Shown here in pieces: positions 1-10,302 of a stretch of 64,000 nt of DNA. The DNA is taken from positions 1,488,001-1,552,000 of the forward strand of contig NZ_CP028942.1 in the NCBI RefSeq assembly GCF_013307225.1, written 5' to 3'. Below the pieces are notes generated by a model. It was given only the letters and a program-made list of their open reading frames with translations, did not search any database and was not told where the DNA came from. Position 1 is the stretch's first letter. Each line of letters opens with the position of its first letter. The stretch comes from Polynucleobacter tropicus (lineage in GTDB: Bacteria; Pseudomonadota; Gammaproteobacteria; Burkholderiales; Burkholderiaceae). The position numbers and the translations under genes are program-made.

Positions 1-1209
1 TGGGCATGGACGAATCTCTCCCGCTAAGCCCACTTCACCAAACACAATTAACTCTTTTGGTAATGCGCGATTACGAATAGATGATTGAATCGCAAGTAAC
101 ACTGCCAAGTCAGCAGCTGGCTCTGAAATCTTCACGCCGCCAACGGCATTCAAGAACACATCCTGATCAAAACAGGCTACTCCAGCATGACGGTGCAAGA
201 CCGCTAACAACATAGCTAAACGTGCCTGCTCCAAACCAACGGCTAAGCGGCGAGGATTAGGCACATGGGCAGTATCAACAAGCGCTTGAATCTCAACTAA
301 GAGAGGTCTACTACCCTCTTGCGTAACCAACACACATGCGCCGGGAACCATTTGCTCATGTTGCGACAAGAAAATTGCTGATGGGTTTGTAACACCCCGC
401 AAACCTTTTTCAGTCATTGCAAATACACCTAGCTCATTGACTGCGCCAAAACGATTCTTAATAGAACGAATTAAACGAAACGAGGAGTGTGTATCGCCTT
501 CAAAGTACAACACGGTATCAACAATGTGCTCCAACACCCTTGGGCCCGCCAAATGGCCATCTTTTGTGACATGGCCCACCATCAATACACAAATGCCGCT
601 GGCTTTAGCCGCTCTGGTTAATTGAGCAGCGCACTCTCTCACCTGCGCAACTGAGCCAGGGGCGGAGCTTAATACTTCAGAGTACAAAGTTTGAATGGAG
701 TCCACAACCAAGACTTGTGGCTTAACAGTGTCCATAATAGAAATCAGCTTCTCCAACTGAATTTCTGCCAAAACTTCTAATTGTGGTGCATCCAATGCAA
801 TTCGCTTCGCACGCAAAGCAATTTGAGCGGCTGATTCCTCACCACTGCTATAGAGAACATTCATTCCAGCAGCACTCATCTCAGCAAGCGCCTGCAATAG
901 CAGAGTGGATTTACCAATGCCGGGATCACCACCAAGCAACACAACACCACCAGGCACCAATCCACCGCCCAATACGCGGTCAAACTCTTCTACACCAGTA
1001 CTAAATCTTGGCAAATCTTCAGCGGTAATCGTCGAGAGCTTTTGTCTAGGCAAAGATTGCGCTAGACCCTGAAACCGAGAGTTGGATGTCGTCTCTGGCA
1101 AACCCTCTTCCATCGTGTTCCAAGACTGACAAGATGGGCATTGTCCTTGCCACTTCGCCGAAGTGCCGCCACAAGACTGACAGATATAAACCGTTTTTAC
1201 TTTAGCCAA
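1..1209 (-). CDS. radA: DNA repair protein RadA (partial, 3' end beyond window)
   Basis: RecA-like ATPase that promotes branch migration of recombination intermediates. The N-terminus has a four-cysteine zinc finger (CQSCGG followed about 12 residues on by CPSC), then a Walker A loop GGDPGIGKST near residue 98, a Walker B-like VLVVDSIQT, and the RadA-specific KNRFG motif, followed by the start of the Lon-protease-like domain. About 403 codons are visible; the family usually has about 455, so the last 50 or so lie left of the window. The start is a TTG at 1209, because no in-frame ATG or GTG precedes the zinc finger; the upstream SD is weak. The gene follows the 169-residue secreted protein on the same strand. 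Identity is very secure, the exact start less so. Confidence 0.95.
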   Translation of the reverse strand, partial: MAKVKTVYICQSCGGTSAKWQGQCPSCQSWNTMEEGLPETTSNSRFQGLAQSLPRQKLSTITAEDLPRFSTGVEEFDRVLGGGLVPGGVVLLGGDPGIGKSTLLLQALAEMSAAGMNVLYSSGEESAAQIALRAKRIALDAPQLEVLAEIQLEKLISIMDTVKPQVLVVDSIQTLYSEVLSSAPGSVAQVRECAAQLTRAAKASGICVLMVGHVTKDGHLAGPRVLEHIVDTVLYFEGDTHSSFRLIRSIKNRFGAVNELGVFAMTEKGLRGVTNPSAIFLSQHEQMVPGACVLVTQEGSRPLLVEIQALVDTAHVPNPRRLAVGLEQARLAMLLAVLHRHAGVACFDQDVFLNAVGGVKISEPAADLAVLLAIQSSIRNRALPKELIVFGEVGLAGEIRPCP

Positions 1210-1238
1210 GAGATATCCAGCAATACCAAATTGAATTG

Positions 1239-1748
1239 TTAATCGAGTTGTGTACCAGCTTTATTTTCTTGAGCGCGCTTAGGCGCATCTTTACGACGTT
1301 GCTCTAGATCTGCCGCTCTAGCAGCTGAAGCTTTTTGCTTTTGTTCAAAATCACGTTGGTTATCAGCACGCTCGGCAGATTTTTCTGGAGATACGCGTTC
1401 GGCAGCACGCTTCTGATCCTTCTGATCTTTAATACTCTTACGCAAAGTTCGCTGCACTTCATGTAACGCGCGCTCTTGCTCGCCGATAGGATCAATTTCC
1501 TTTCGATACTGGGCTCGCGCGCTCCGCAAACAGTAATCTACCCAGTAATTTTGATAGCAATCAGTCTGTGCTTTGCCCCAGCGATACTTAGCCCAATCAC
1601 GTTGCAACTCTAGGTCCCGCTCAATTCTATCTAACTGCTCCAATTCAAGCTCTTCAGCCGGCGTGGCAAGCGTCACCCCACTAATGGCGCTAACCAGTAG
1701 AAAAAAGACGGTGAAGAACTTAGATTTCAAGGGAAGAAATATTCTCAA
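1239..1748 (-). CDS. Secreted, highly charged hypothetical protein
   Basis: Unrecognised protein of 169 residues. The first 28 or so residues form a signal peptide (lysines, then a hydrophobic stretch ending near ATP), so it is probably periplasmic. The rest is very rich in Arg, Lys, Glu and Gln with long heptad-like stretches, suggesting an extended alpha-helical coiled coil. Two cysteines about 9 residues apart ([11 protein letters not shown]) could form a disulfide after export. The start is a TTG that overlaps the kup stop codon by a few bases; an AAGGTAG Shine-Dalgarno lies about 6 bases upstream, which supports it and suggests translational coupling to kup. No catalytic motif is visible, so no function is proposed. 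Confidence 0.7.
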   Translation of the reverse strand: MRIFLPLKSKFFTVFFLLVSAISGVTLATPAEELELEQLDRIERDLELQRDWAKYRWGKAQTDCYQNYWVDYCLRSARAQYRKEIDPIGEQERALHEVQRTLRKSIKDQKDQKRAAERVSPEKSAERADNQRDFEQKQKASAARAADLEQRRKDAPKRAQENKAGTQLD

Positions 1749-3688
1749 ATTTCTACCTTAGCGCCTAACTCAACTAAGCGATTGGCTGGAATTCTAAAAA
1801 AATCAGACGGCTTTGCAGCATTCTGCATCATCCAACTGAAAAGCTTTTCTCTCCACAATGCCATACCGGGAGATGAAGACGGAACAATAGTGTCTCGTGA
1901 AATAAAGAAAGAGGTATCCATGACGTCAAAGTGAATACCTTCATGCTTCTCGATCAATTTAAGCACATTATTAATGTCGGGCGTCTCTTTGAACCCATGA
2001 ACCGCTCTCACCAAATACACGCCCCCACCAAAGTCTTTCATCGTAATGCGCTGATCATCATTCACATAAGGCACATCCCAAGTACTCAACTTAACAAAAA
2101 AGATCCGCTCATGCATGACACGGTTATGCTTTAAATTGTGCAACATAGCTACTGGAACGTAGTCAACATGTGCCGTCAAAAAGATTGCGGTGCCCTCAAC
2201 TCGATGCGGCGGGTGAGCCAATAAACCTTCGACGAAAGCCTGCAATGGAATGGAGCCTTCAACCATTTTTGCGCGCAAAAGTTTGCGGCCCCGATACCAG
2301 GTAATTAGGCAGGTAAAAATTAAGAGCCCCAAAAATAATGGGTACCAACCACCATCTTTAATTTTGATGAGATTTGCGCTCCAGAAAGAAAAATCTAAAG
2401 TGAAAAATAAAGAAGTAAGCGCAATCACCAGAATTAAATTCATCTTCCATTCGCGATACATCACAACCGCAAGCAATACCGCAGTAATCATCATTGTCGA
2501 TGTCACGGAAATACCATACGCAGCCGCTAAATTAACAGACGCCCTAAACTCAATAATGGTAATCACAACCATAAACAATAAGGCCCAGTTAACCACTGGC
2601 ACATAAATCTGTCCTTGCTCAGAGTCAGAGGTGTGCATGATGGTCATACGCGGCATAAAGCCGAGCAATATTGCCTGACTCACTAGAGAATAAGCGCCAG
2701 AAATAACCGCTTGGGAAGCAATTACAGTGGCTGCAGTAGCCAAACCAACTACTGGCCACAGAGCCCATTCAGGGACCATCAAATAAAACGGATTAGATGC
2801 AGCATCTGGATTAGAAAGTAGCAGCGCACCTTGACCTAAGTAATTAATCAACAAACTTGGTAAAACCACAAATAACCACGCATAACGAACTGGATTCCGA
2901 CCAAAATGCCCCATATCCAAATACAAAGCCTCTACTCCAGTTACGACCAATACCACTGCGCCCATCACAATATAAGCAGTAGTAGGATGCAGAGACACAA
3001 AATGAACTGCATGCATTGGATTAATCGCACCAATAATTTGCGGTGCGGCTCCGATATTAATCGCCCCCAGAATTGCGAGCACAATAAACCAAGCTAGAGT
3101 AATCGGACCAAACAGTTTTCCTACGGCAGCGGTTCCAAATTTCTGAATTAAAAACAGCGCAATCAAAATGGTTAACGATATTGGAATGATGAATTTATGC
3201 AAACTCGGTGTTGCGATTTCGATACCCTCAACCGCAGAAAGAACAGAAATAGCTGGAGTAATAACCGACTCGCCCAAGAGCATGCATGCACCAAGCATGC
3301 CTAAAATCATCAAGCAGAAATACGTTTTTGAGTCACTCTTATAAGATCGCAGAGCAAGAGCCATCAAAGAGAGAACGCCGCCTTCGCCCTTATTGTCAGC
3401 ACGCATCACAAACAATACATATTTAAAAGTCACCACCAAAATCAGCGACCAGATCATCATGGCAATTACGCCGAACAAAGCCTCTGGAGAAAATGCAATG
3501 CCATGCTCTGGATCAAAGCATTCTTTAAGTGCATATAGCGGGCTTGTTCCAATATCACCAAACACAACACCGATGGCAGCGAGCATTACCGCTCCCAAGC
3601 TACCCTTTTTATGGCTGTTAGGGTCTTCATGCAAATTGACCGGGTTTAATAGTGTTGAACTGGAAAACTCTGGATTGCTAATTGACAT
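1745..3688 (-). CDS. kup: Low-affinity potassium transporter Kup
   Basis: Proton-coupled K+ uptake protein of the inner membrane (KUP/HAK/KT family). The family signature [17 protein letters not shown] lies about 40 residues in, followed by roughly twelve hydrophobic segments and a cytoplasmic C-terminal region of about 170 residues, as usual. The reading frame is open back to a TTG at 3748, but the ATG at 3688 is preferred: it has AAAGG about 6 bases upstream and gives 647 residues, close to the family length. The 3' end overlaps the start of the secreted protein gene, so the two are probably cotranscribed. Confidence 0.95.
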   Translation of the reverse strand: MSISNPEFSSSTLLNPVNLHEDPNSHKKGSLGAVMLAAIGVVFGDIGTSPLYALKECFDPEHGIAFSPEALFGVIAMMIWSLILVVTFKYVLFVMRADNKGEGGVLSLMALALRSYKSDSKTYFCLMILGMLGACMLLGESVITPAISVLSAVEGIEIATPSLHKFIIPISLTILIALFLIQKFGTAAVGKLFGPITLAWFIVLAILGAINIGAAPQIIGAINPMHAVHFVSLHPTTAYIVMGAVVLVVTGVEALYLDMGHFGRNPVRYAWLFVVLPSLLINYLGQGALLLSNPDAASNPFYLMVPEWALWPVVGLATAATVIASQAVISGAYSLVSQAILLGFMPRMTIMHTSDSEQGQIYVPVVNWALLFMVVITIIEFRASVNLAAAYGISVTSTMMITAVLLAVVMYREWKMNLILVIALTSLFFTLDFSFWSANLIKIKDGGWYPLFLGLLIFTCLITWYRGRKLLRAKMVEGSIPLQAFVEGLLAHPPHRVEGTAIFLTAHVDYVPVAMLHNLKHNRVMHERIFFVKLSTWDVPYVNDDQRITMKDFGGGVYLVRAVHGFKETPDINNVLKLIEKHEGIHFDVMDTSFFISRDTIVPSSSPGMALWREKLFSWMMQNAAKPSDFFRIPANRLVELGAKVEI

Positions 3689-3801
3689 TGCAGGCCTTTG
3701 GCTCTTGTTGCGTGGCAATATATTACTCCCTAAACTAGACCTCCCCAAATGACATTAGGCAACCCAAAACCGCATTTTTTAAGCATATTTTGTAGAAATG
3801 G

Positions 3802-3831
3802 TCGACATTGCAGTGCAAAAAATGGTAGAAT
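3802..3831 (+). promoter_or_regulatory. Probable sigma-70 promoter of the initiator tRNA
   Basis: TCGACA at 3802-3807 and TAGAAT at 3826-3831 are separated by 18 bases. This places a transcription start about 6 bases before the tRNA, which is typical of tRNA promoters. Each box matches the consensus in 5 of 6 positions by eye; there is no experimental support. Confidence 0.6.
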
Positions 3832-3843
3832 CTCTGACTCAGA

Positions 3844-3920
<77 letters not shown>

Positions 3921-3933
3921 AGATTTACACACT

Positions 3934-3959
3934 AAGCCCTTAATTTTTAAGGGCTTTTT
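3934..3959 (+). terminator. Rho-independent terminator of the tRNA
   Basis: A perfect 10-base inverted repeat (AAGCCCTTAA / TTAAGGGCTT, loop 3) is followed by more T residues. It starts 13 bases after the CCA end of the tRNA. The arms are A/T-flanked, so it may also act for minus-strand transcripts leaving comEC. Confidence 0.85.
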
Positions 3960-3974
3960 GCTTTTTAGAGCAAT

Positions 3975-6455
3975 CTAATCATGTCGATGCCATAGACGCC
4001 CACTATCCCAACGCAGAAAACGACTTGATGCGCCAGACGAACCAATTCCGAAGGTCCAAACTTGAGCACCTGTTTCTGGGGTTTGATAAAACGGGATGCC
4101 TAGGCTCTTATATCTAGCTATAACCGTGGGATGTGGGTGCCCGTAGCGGTTGCGATAACCATTTTGAGCAAAAGCGATGTCTGGCTCTAAAGCTTTTAAC
4201 AGCTCAATCGATGAAGATGTTTTGCTGCCATGGTGTGGCGCCATAAAAATGATTTGTCGATCGCCAATCTCATTCAACATCATCGCGTCTAAGCGCTCAG
4301 TAATTTCTGCTTCGCCTTGACGCTCTACATCACCCGTCAACCAAAATGAATAATTTTTATTCCGCACCTCAAGAACACAACTCATTTCATTAGGCTTCAT
4401 GGGATATTGTTTTTGAAAATTAGTGAATTCATGGGGATGCCAAATCACAAATTCCACCTGATCCCATATCCAGCGCTGACCATAACGACAAGGAATACTA
4501 GGAATGTTTCTGGCGCTCAGATTCATTAATAATGGGTTATCGCTTGGTAAAGAACCCATCATCCCGTTAAATGTAATTTGCTTTAGCAATGAAGCCGCGC
4601 CACCCACATGATCGCTATCACTATGACTAATCACCATGCGATCAATTTGAGCAATTCCTCTGCCACGCAAATATGGCAATATGGTTCGCTGTCCAGCATC
4701 GTCCCCTTTGCCCTGTATAGGTCCCGTGTCATACAGTAAGCGCCTGTTTGCAGTTTCAACTAATACTGCGGTACCTTGACCAATATCCAGTACGGTCGCC
4801 TTAAATTCGCCCGATCTTAAGGTCTTACCCATGAAATGAGGCAAAGGCATAAAGAGTATTGCAGTTGGTATTAGCGCGCCTAACCTCGATCGCCAAGATA
4901 CCGACAACTCACCAGGCTGAATGGCATAAATCATTCCAATGATTGATGGAACTAAAAGCCACCAAAGGGGTTGACTTGACCAAGCTACTGCCCAATTCCA
5001 ACTTGCCATCCACTCTAATAAAATTGCTAAGTACTCCATAACTGTGTGGGCTGGTATTAGAAGCCACTTACCAAAAAATTCTGGTAACAATGATCCAGCT
5101 ATGGCCAAAGGAGTAACGATGTAACTCACCACAGGAATAGCAAAAGCATTAGCTAGTGGGGAAACTATTGATACCTGATAAAACCAAAATAACGTTATAG
5201 GTAAGAGCGCAATTGTCACAACAGCCTGCACTCGACAAGCCTCGCGACATGCTTGCATCAACCGCGATATCAATGGCGCCTCTAACTCCCTGCCCGTCGG
5301 AACACCTAACAACCCAGATGAATCTTTCATCGCATATAAGATGGCAGCCACAGCGCCAAACGATAACCAAAACCCTGGTGTGTAAGGCGCCATCGGGTCA
5401 ATCAATAAAACAAACGCAAGCGCCCACCACCAAATGTCAAAGGACCTTGGATTTCTGCCAGTCCAAAGGGCGAAAGCAACTACCCCAACCATGTACATGG
5501 TTCTTTGAGCCGGTATCTGAAATCCAGCTAGCCATGCATAAACAAACGCAGTCAAGAAACCTGACAATGCCTCAACCCTCCCAACAGGAAGGAGTAGTGG
5601 CAAAGATCTACGCCTCCAACAAAATGCGGCCAAAGCTGCTCCAGCACCTGCCAACATCGTGACATGCAAGCCCGATATTGAAATCAAATGACCAATACCA
5701 GTTGCATTAAATACACCCCAATCATCTTGATGGATTGCATTTTGATCACCTATTACAAGAGCAATAATCACACCCGCATATCGCGCATCTGGTGATAGTG
5801 CAGTTTTAATTTTTCTTCGTAGTTTGTAGCGCGCTAACTCCATTTGCAATGCAAACTCGAAAATGCCAATGTCATTCGCTCGCAATAATTCGCCTGATTT
5901 AACTGATCCACTAGCGCCAAAGTTTTGATGGAAAGACCAGCGCTCAAAATCAAACGTATGAAGATTTAAGGACCCATAAGGCCTCTTAAGTTTCACCTTC
6001 AAATTCCAGCGTTGGCCAGGAATAATTTCTGGAATGATTTGATGACTTCTCCAGGCAGGCTGCCAACTAAGATAAATTTGATGCGGGAATTGGGTCTTGT
6101 CTTCCCCCCAAAGAATCATCTGTGTGATTTCAAATGCAAACTTTACGCCAGACTCACCACCCTGAGGCAAACCAATCACTCTGCCCTCAATACTTAATTC
6201 TTCCCCCTCCAATTCCTGAGCAAGAATATTTTGCAAACGACTATCAGCGTAGTTTGCATTCCACGCAAAACCTAGAATAAATAACAACGCGCAGATCGAA
6301 AATTGACGCACCCACCCAGTCCGTTGAAACAGATATATCAGCAACGCGCACATCAAGCCGGTCCCAATAGAAAACCAATGCCATTGAGATGGCACCTTCG
6401 GCAAAAGAAAAAGGAACGATCCCCCGGCAATAAATGCCGTAATTGCTAAGCGCAA
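3975..6455 (-). CDS. comEC: ComEC/Rec2 DNA-uptake channel protein
   Basis: Inner-membrane protein thought to pass single-stranded DNA into the cytoplasm during natural transformation. The 826 residues hold an N-terminal membrane region with a soluble insert, the Competence domain (GIGHLISISGLHVTML near residue 255, then many membrane segments), and a C-terminal metallo-beta-lactamase domain with SHSDSDHVGG, LTGDVE and APHHGSKTSS. All the usual metal ligands are visible. The start is a TTG at 6455, 4 bases after the tatD stop, without a clear SD; a slightly later start is possible. It suggests competence, but the pilus and ComEA genes are not in this window. Confidence 0.93.
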   Translation of the reverse strand: MRLAITAFIAGGSFLFLLPKVPSQWHWFSIGTGLMCALLIYLFQRTGWVRQFSICALLFILGFAWNANYADSRLQNILAQELEGEELSIEGRVIGLPQGGESGVKFAFEITQMILWGEDKTQFPHQIYLSWQPAWRSHQIIPEIIPGQRWNLKVKLKRPYGSLNLHTFDFERWSFHQNFGASGSVKSGELLRANDIGIFEFALQMELARYKLRRKIKTALSPDARYAGVIIALVIGDQNAIHQDDWGVFNATGIGHLISISGLHVTMLAGAGAALAAFCWRRRSLPLLLPVGRVEALSGFLTAFVYAWLAGFQIPAQRTMYMVGVVAFALWTGRNPRSFDIWWWALAFVLLIDPMAPYTPGFWLSFGAVAAILYAMKDSSGLLGVPTGRELEAPLISRLMQACREACRVQAVVTIALLPITLFWFYQVSIVSPLANAFAIPVVSYIVTPLAIAGSLLPEFFGKWLLIPAHTVMEYLAILLEWMASWNWAVAWSSQPLWWLLVPSIIGMIYAIQPGELSVSWRSRLGALIPTAILFMPLPHFMGKTLRSGEFKATVLDIGQGTAVLVETANRRLLYDTGPIQGKGDDAGQRTILPYLRGRGIAQIDRMVISHSDSDHVGGAASLLKQITFNGMMGSLPSDNPLLMNLSARNIPSIPCRYGQRWIWDQVEFVIWHPHEFTNFQKQYPMKPNEMSCVLEVRNKNYSFWLTGDVERQGEAEITERLDAMMLNEIGDRQIIFMAPHHGSKTSSSIELLKALEPDIAFAQNGYRNRYGHPHPTVIARYKSLGIPFYQTPETGAQVWTFGIGSSGASSRFLRWDSGRLWHRHD

Positions 6456-6459
6456 AAAT

Positions 6460-7296
6460 TTAAGAGGCTAAGTTTAAATTTAGATTGCCGGCATAAAGCG
6501 CCGACCAACGAGGCAAAACCTGCATGGCATTGCGCCATACTGCGGAAGCAAACTCTGAATCACTCACGCCACGAATGATCGCTAGCTCCTTAGCAATTCT
6601 AGACAAGAATGCAGGTTCATTGAATGTTAAATTTTCTGCTTTCAACCAAGCCGGCGGGATATCAGGCGCATCAGTTTCCGTAACAATACTCTCAAGAGGC
6701 AATTCCTTGATGAGTCTACGAATTTGAAGAGCACGCTCATAAGTTGCAGCACCGCCAAACCCTAACTTGAAGCCAAATTCAATAAATTGCTCTGCCTGCT
6801 GAAAGCTACCATTAAATGCATGCGCAATGCCTCCCGGTACTTTGCGTCGACGCAAAGCTTTTAATATGGAGTCTTGCGAACGACGCACATGCAATATGAC
6901 AGGCAACTTAAATTGCTCCGCCAAATCTAATTGCGCATGAAAGAAATGTTCTTGCTTATGCGGATCTAAGTCCTCAACAAAATAATCTAAGCCAATTTCT
7001 CCAATACCAACAAACCTTGGGTCAGAAAGAGCTTTGTTTATTTGCTCCTCTAATAAATTGAGATCGCTTTCATGCGCTTGATTGGTATACAAGGGATGAA
7101 TACCCAATGTATAAACTAATCCTGGAATTTCATTGCTGTATTGTGAAACAAGGGATTGCACATTTTGTGTATCCGCCACCTTCACTGCAGGCAACAGAAT
7201 TGCGTTCACACTCATTTCTCTAGCTGAAGCAATGATTTCCGTCAGAGATGATGAGAACTCTGGTGCATCTAAATGACAGTGCGTATCAATCCACAT
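6460..7296 (-). CDS. tatD: TatD family metal-dependent DNase
   Basis: TIM-barrel hydrolase of the TatD/YcfH/YabD family, a metal-dependent 3'-5' exonuclease. Metal-binding motifs are present in order: DTHCHLD at the N-terminus, GEIGLDYF, LHVRRS, and ETDAPDIPP near the C-terminus. The ATG at 7296 (278 residues, starting MWIDTHCHLD) is preferred over an in-frame TTG 18 bases upstream, because TatD proteins begin directly before the first metal motif. It lies 7 bases after lolD and 4 bases before comEC, so lolC-lolD-tatD-comEC is probably one operon. Confidence 0.93.
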   Translation of the reverse strand: MWIDTHCHLDAPEFSSSLTEIIASAREMSVNAILLPAVKVADTQNVQSLVSQYSNEIPGLVYTLGIHPLYTNQAHESDLNLLEEQINKALSDPRFVGIGEIGLDYFVEDLDPHKQEHFFHAQLDLAEQFKLPVILHVRRSQDSILKALRRRKVPGGIAHAFNGSFQQAEQFIEFGFKLGFGGAATYERALQIRRLIKELPLESIVTETDAPDIPPAWLKAENLTFNEPAFLSRIAKELAIIRGVSDSEFASAVWRNAMQVLPRWSALYAGNLNLNLAS

Positions 7297-7303
7297 GGGA
7301 GCG

Positions 7304-8014
7304 TTACTGCGCAAAGGTTTTGAGTACTCCGCGCTCTAAATGCAAAATGCGATCGCAACGTTGAGCGCGAACTGGATCATGCGTCACAATTACAAAGGCA
7401 GTGCCTTGGTCGCGTGCTATATCCAACATCAAATCAAATACGCCATCAGCAGTTTCAGCATCTAAGTTTCCAGTAGGCTCATCCGCCAAAACACAACTTG
7501 GGTTACCAACCAAGGCTCTAGCCACAGCAACTCGCTGGCGCTCCCCACCTGATAACTCTGCGGGTGTATGTTCGATGCGATTAGCCAAACTGACAGACTC
7601 CAACATCTTTGCAGCTCTACGCTCACTCTCTATGCGATCAAGCCCCCTAATACGAAGGGGCAATGCAACATTTTCTAAAGCTGTGAACTCATCCAATAAG
7701 TGATGAAATTGATAAATAAATCCTAAATTCTCATTGCGTAGTAAATCCAACTGCTTAATTGAAAGTTGCGAAAGGATTAAACCTGATAGCGTAACTGAAC
7801 CAGCGCTGGGGGTATCAAGGCCACCCAACAAATGAAGCAAAGTACTCTTACCAGATCCTGAAGAGCCCACAATCGCGACTTTCTCTGCGGGGTCAACATC
7901 CAAATTAATGCCCTTTAAGACCTCAACCGCGTTAACTCCCTTGCCATAAGTTTTACTGAGGTTACGAGCAACCAACACAGAATTGAGGCCCTCTTGAATC
8001 ATTGCATTATTCAT
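7304..8014 (-). CDS. lolD: Lipoprotein-releasing ABC transporter ATPase LolD
   Basis: ATPase that drives extraction of outer-membrane lipoproteins from the inner membrane and their transfer to LolA. Walker [10 protein letters not shown], the Q-loop, signature [15 protein letters not shown], Walker [13 protein letters not shown] and a switch histidine (VTHD) are all present. The ATG at 8014 is chosen (236 residues, family about 230), with GAGG about 9 bases upstream; the open frame extends 75 bases further into lolC but that part is the lolC 3' end read out of frame. The start overlaps the lolC stop by 8 bases. Confidence 0.95.
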   Translation of the reverse strand: MNNAMIQEGLNSVLVARNLSKTYGKGVNAVEVLKGINLDVDPAEKVAIVGSSGSGKSTLLHLLGGLDTPSAGSVTLSGLILSQLSIKQLDLLRNENLGFIYQFHHLLDEFTALENVALPLRIRGLDRIESERRAAKMLESVSLANRIEHTPAELSGGERQRVAVARALVGNPSCVLADEPTGNLDAETADGVFDLMLDIARDQGTAFVIVTHDPVRAQRCDRILHLERGVLKTFAQ

Positions 8015-9275
8015 ATCGGAGTGCCTCAGCAGGTTGAACTTTAGATGCACGCCGACTTGGATATAGAGTTGCCAAGACTGATAATCCAAAAGCCATTAAT
8101 CCCACTGTGACCACATCGCCCATACGCACATCCGATGGCAACTCACTAATGAAATAGACATCGCGTGGCAAGAATCGCACGCGGAAGATGGCTTCAATTG
8201 CTGGAACAATAACATCAATATTGCATGCAATTAATAATCCAAGACCAACACCAGCCAATGATCCCATTAAACCAATTGCCAATCCTTGAACTAAAAATAT
8301 TCTCTGTATCAGCCCTGGGCTTGCGCCCATTGTTCTTAAGATTGCAATATCAGCTTGCTTCTCATTCACTGTCATTACCAATGTAGAGACCAAATTAAAC
8401 GCAGCTACAGCAATAATGAGTGTCAAGATGATGAACATCATTTTCTTTTCGGTTTGCACTGCTGCAAACCAATTGCGGTTAGATCGAGACCAGTCTGTAA
8501 CCCACAAGGCCTGCGGAACAACAGACGCAAGCTCAGCTGCAACTTCAGGAGCACGCTGCATATCATCCACTTTGATGCGCAAACCAGATGGGTCGCGTAA
8601 GCGTAATAAGGCGGCGGCATCCTTCCAATGCATGATCGCTAGAGAACTATCGTATTCATAATGACCGCTATCCACAATACCCATTACTTGAAGGGTGCGC
8701 ATTCTTGGCATTGCACCTGCTGGAGTTAAATCACTCTCAGGGACAATTAAATTAATTCGATCGCCAATACGTGCGCCAACGATAGAGGCTAATTGAGCAC
8801 CTAATGCAACACCAAAGCTGCCAGACTGAAGATCGTTAATATTTCCAGCGATAAATTGTTTCGGAAGATCAGAAACCTTTCCCTCTTCGCCTGGAGCAAT
8901 TCCGCGAATAGCAACGCCACGCATAACACTATTGCGAGTTAGCAATCCTTGTGAGCTCACCATAGGAGCAACTCCTATTACATGTGGCTCGTTAGCCAGC
9001 TTCTCGGCAAGCGACTCCCAATTGCTCAAACCATCAGGCGCAGTAATTTCTACATGGGAAAGCACGGACAGCATGCGATCGCGCACCTCTTTCTGAAAGC
9101 CATTCATCACCGACAGAACCACAATTAAGGAAGCGACCCCCAATGCGATTCCGGCAGTAGAAATTCCTGAAATAAAGGAAAGAAAGCCGTCACACTTACC
9201 AACGGCCTTTCGGCGCTTGGAGCGGGTATAGCGCAAGCCAATTTCTAGGTCAATTGGAAATCTCAACATAGCCAC
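8007..9275 (-). CDS. lolC: Lipoprotein-releasing ABC transporter permease (LolC/LolE, possibly LolF)
   Basis: Membrane subunit of the Lol exporter: one N-terminal membrane helix, a large periplasmic domain of about 200 residues, then three C-terminal helices (FtsX-like domain). The N-terminal [13 protein letters not shown] and the late [12 protein letters not shown] are family hallmarks. 422 residues is normal. GTG at 9275 or the ATG two codons later can be the start. Only one permease gene accompanies lolD here, whereas enterobacteria have lolC and lolE flanking lolD. A single permease could act as a homodimer (LolF type), unless a lolE lies elsewhere. Confidence 0.93.
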   Translation of the reverse strand: MAMLRFPIDLEIGLRYTRSKRRKAVGKCDGFLSFISGISTAGIALGVASLIVVLSVMNGFQKEVRDRMLSVLSHVEITAPDGLSNWESLAEKLANEPHVIGVAPMVSSQGLLTRNSVMRGVAIRGIAPGEEGKVSDLPKQFIAGNINDLQSGSFGVALGAQLASIVGARIGDRINLIVPESDLTPAGAMPRMRTLQVMGIVDSGHYEYDSSLAIMHWKDAAALLRLRDPSGLRIKVDDMQRAPEVAAELASVVPQALWVTDWSRSNRNWFAAVQTEKKMMFIILTLIIAVAAFNLVSTLVMTVNEKQADIAILRTMGASPGLIQRIFLVQGLAIGLMGSLAGVGLGLLIACNIDVIVPAIEAIFRVRFLPRDVYFISELPSDVRMGDVVTVGLMAFGLSVLATLYPSRRASKVQPAEALRYE

Positions 9276-9315
9276 AGTTTAGACAATTGCGAGCGCATAC
9301 TGATGGAAACTCCAA

Positions 9316-10302
9316 ATGCCACCTAAAATTGAGGGAATGACTCAGAATTCAGCTCAAACCCAAAATACCCAAGGTCAGCCTAGACGCCTTACCCTGATGC
9401 TAACGGGGGAGGATGCCTTGGATGAACAAGGCGACAATCAGGCTCGCCAAGGATTGCCACATGAACGCTATCTGCTTGGAGATAAGGTTCCTCTTGCGCC
9501 AATTCTTCTTTTGGGACAATCCACAATCGGCTTTGATCCCAATCTCGAAATCGCATGCTTACAACCAGTTCATCTGCACGCCACTCGCGACCATCTGATT
9601 TTGATGGGTCAGAATCAAATTGATCTCACAGAAACTGAATCAAATAAATTACTAGATGCGGCACTGCCCCTCCTTAAAGAGGACTTTGATCATCAGTTGC
9701 TATTTCATAATCCATACCACTGGTTTATTCCAGCTGGACCATTTAGTAAATTAGCCAGCTATAGCGTTGATCAAGCACAAGGTCGCAATATTGATTGGTG
9801 GATGCCTCACGATACTCATGAGCAAGGCGTCGCTAAGCGTTGGCGTAAATTACAAAATGAAATTCAAATGCTTTGGCACATCGATTCAGTTAATGAAGAA
9901 CGGCAAGCAAGAGGTTTGCCTAGCATCAACTCCATCTGGATTAGCGGCATTGGCAAGCTAAATGATGTCAAAGTACCGTCAGCATTGGCGCGCGCAAGCA
10001 AGATATATGGGAAACACTCTCTACTATCAGGACTAGCAAAATTCTGCGGCATTCCAGTCAGCGCCTCAGTCGCCAATGAAAATCTTGTTGGTGCTTTTGC
10101 TTGGCCAGATAATCCGGAAATGCTTTGGCCTCAATTGGCAAGTCAATTACTGAATAAACAGCTTGATGAAGTGATGATTATTGATTTTCCTGAGGGAAAA
10201 ACTCGCGAGCGGATATTGACCTTGCCTGATATTCAAAAGAAATCTTGGATGTTCTGGAAAAAACCAGAAGTTCTTGCTTTGAATGATTTAATTCAATCGT
10301 GA
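9316..10302 (+). CDS. RpfE-like conserved protein upstream of recJ
   Basis: A soluble protein of 328 residues without a signal peptide or membrane segment. I recognise no catalytic motif. Its position before recJ, prfB and lysS resembles the Xanthomonas rpf region, where rpfE lies near recJ, prfB and the lysyl-tRNA synthetase gene, so an RpfE-like identity is inferred from synteny, not from motifs. Such proteins are sometimes labelled phosphoglycerate mutase; I see no basis for that label here. The start may be the ATG at 9316 or the one at 9337, which has GAGGGA directly before it. The end overlaps recJ as GTGA, so the two are translationally coupled. Confidence 0.75.
   Translation: MPPKIEGMTQNSAQTQNTQGQPRRLTLMLTGEDALDEQGDNQARQGLPHERYLLGDKVPLAPILLLGQSTIGFDPNLEIACLQPVHLHATRDHLILMGQNQIDLTETESNKLLDAALPLLKEDFDHQLLFHNPYHWFIPAGPFSKLASYSVDQAQGRNIDWWMPHDTHEQGVAKRWRKLQNEIQMLWHIDSVNEERQARGLPSINSIWISGIGKLNDVKVPSALARASKIYGKHSLLSGLAKFCGIPVSASVANENLVGAFAWPDNPEMLWPQLASQLLNKQLDEVMIIDFPEGKTRERILTLPDIQKKSWMFWKKPEVLALNDLIQS

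Noticed and set aside
2250-2606. 118-codon plus-strand ORF opposite kup, and similar antisense ORFs within kup, comEC, uvrB and clpB
   Set aside because: They lie wholly inside strongly supported genes on the other strand, lack SD sites and have unlikely composition.
8015-8089. N-terminal extension of LolD to 8089
   Set aside because: Encoded by the lolC 3' end in another frame and absent from the family; ATG at 8014 fits length and spacing.
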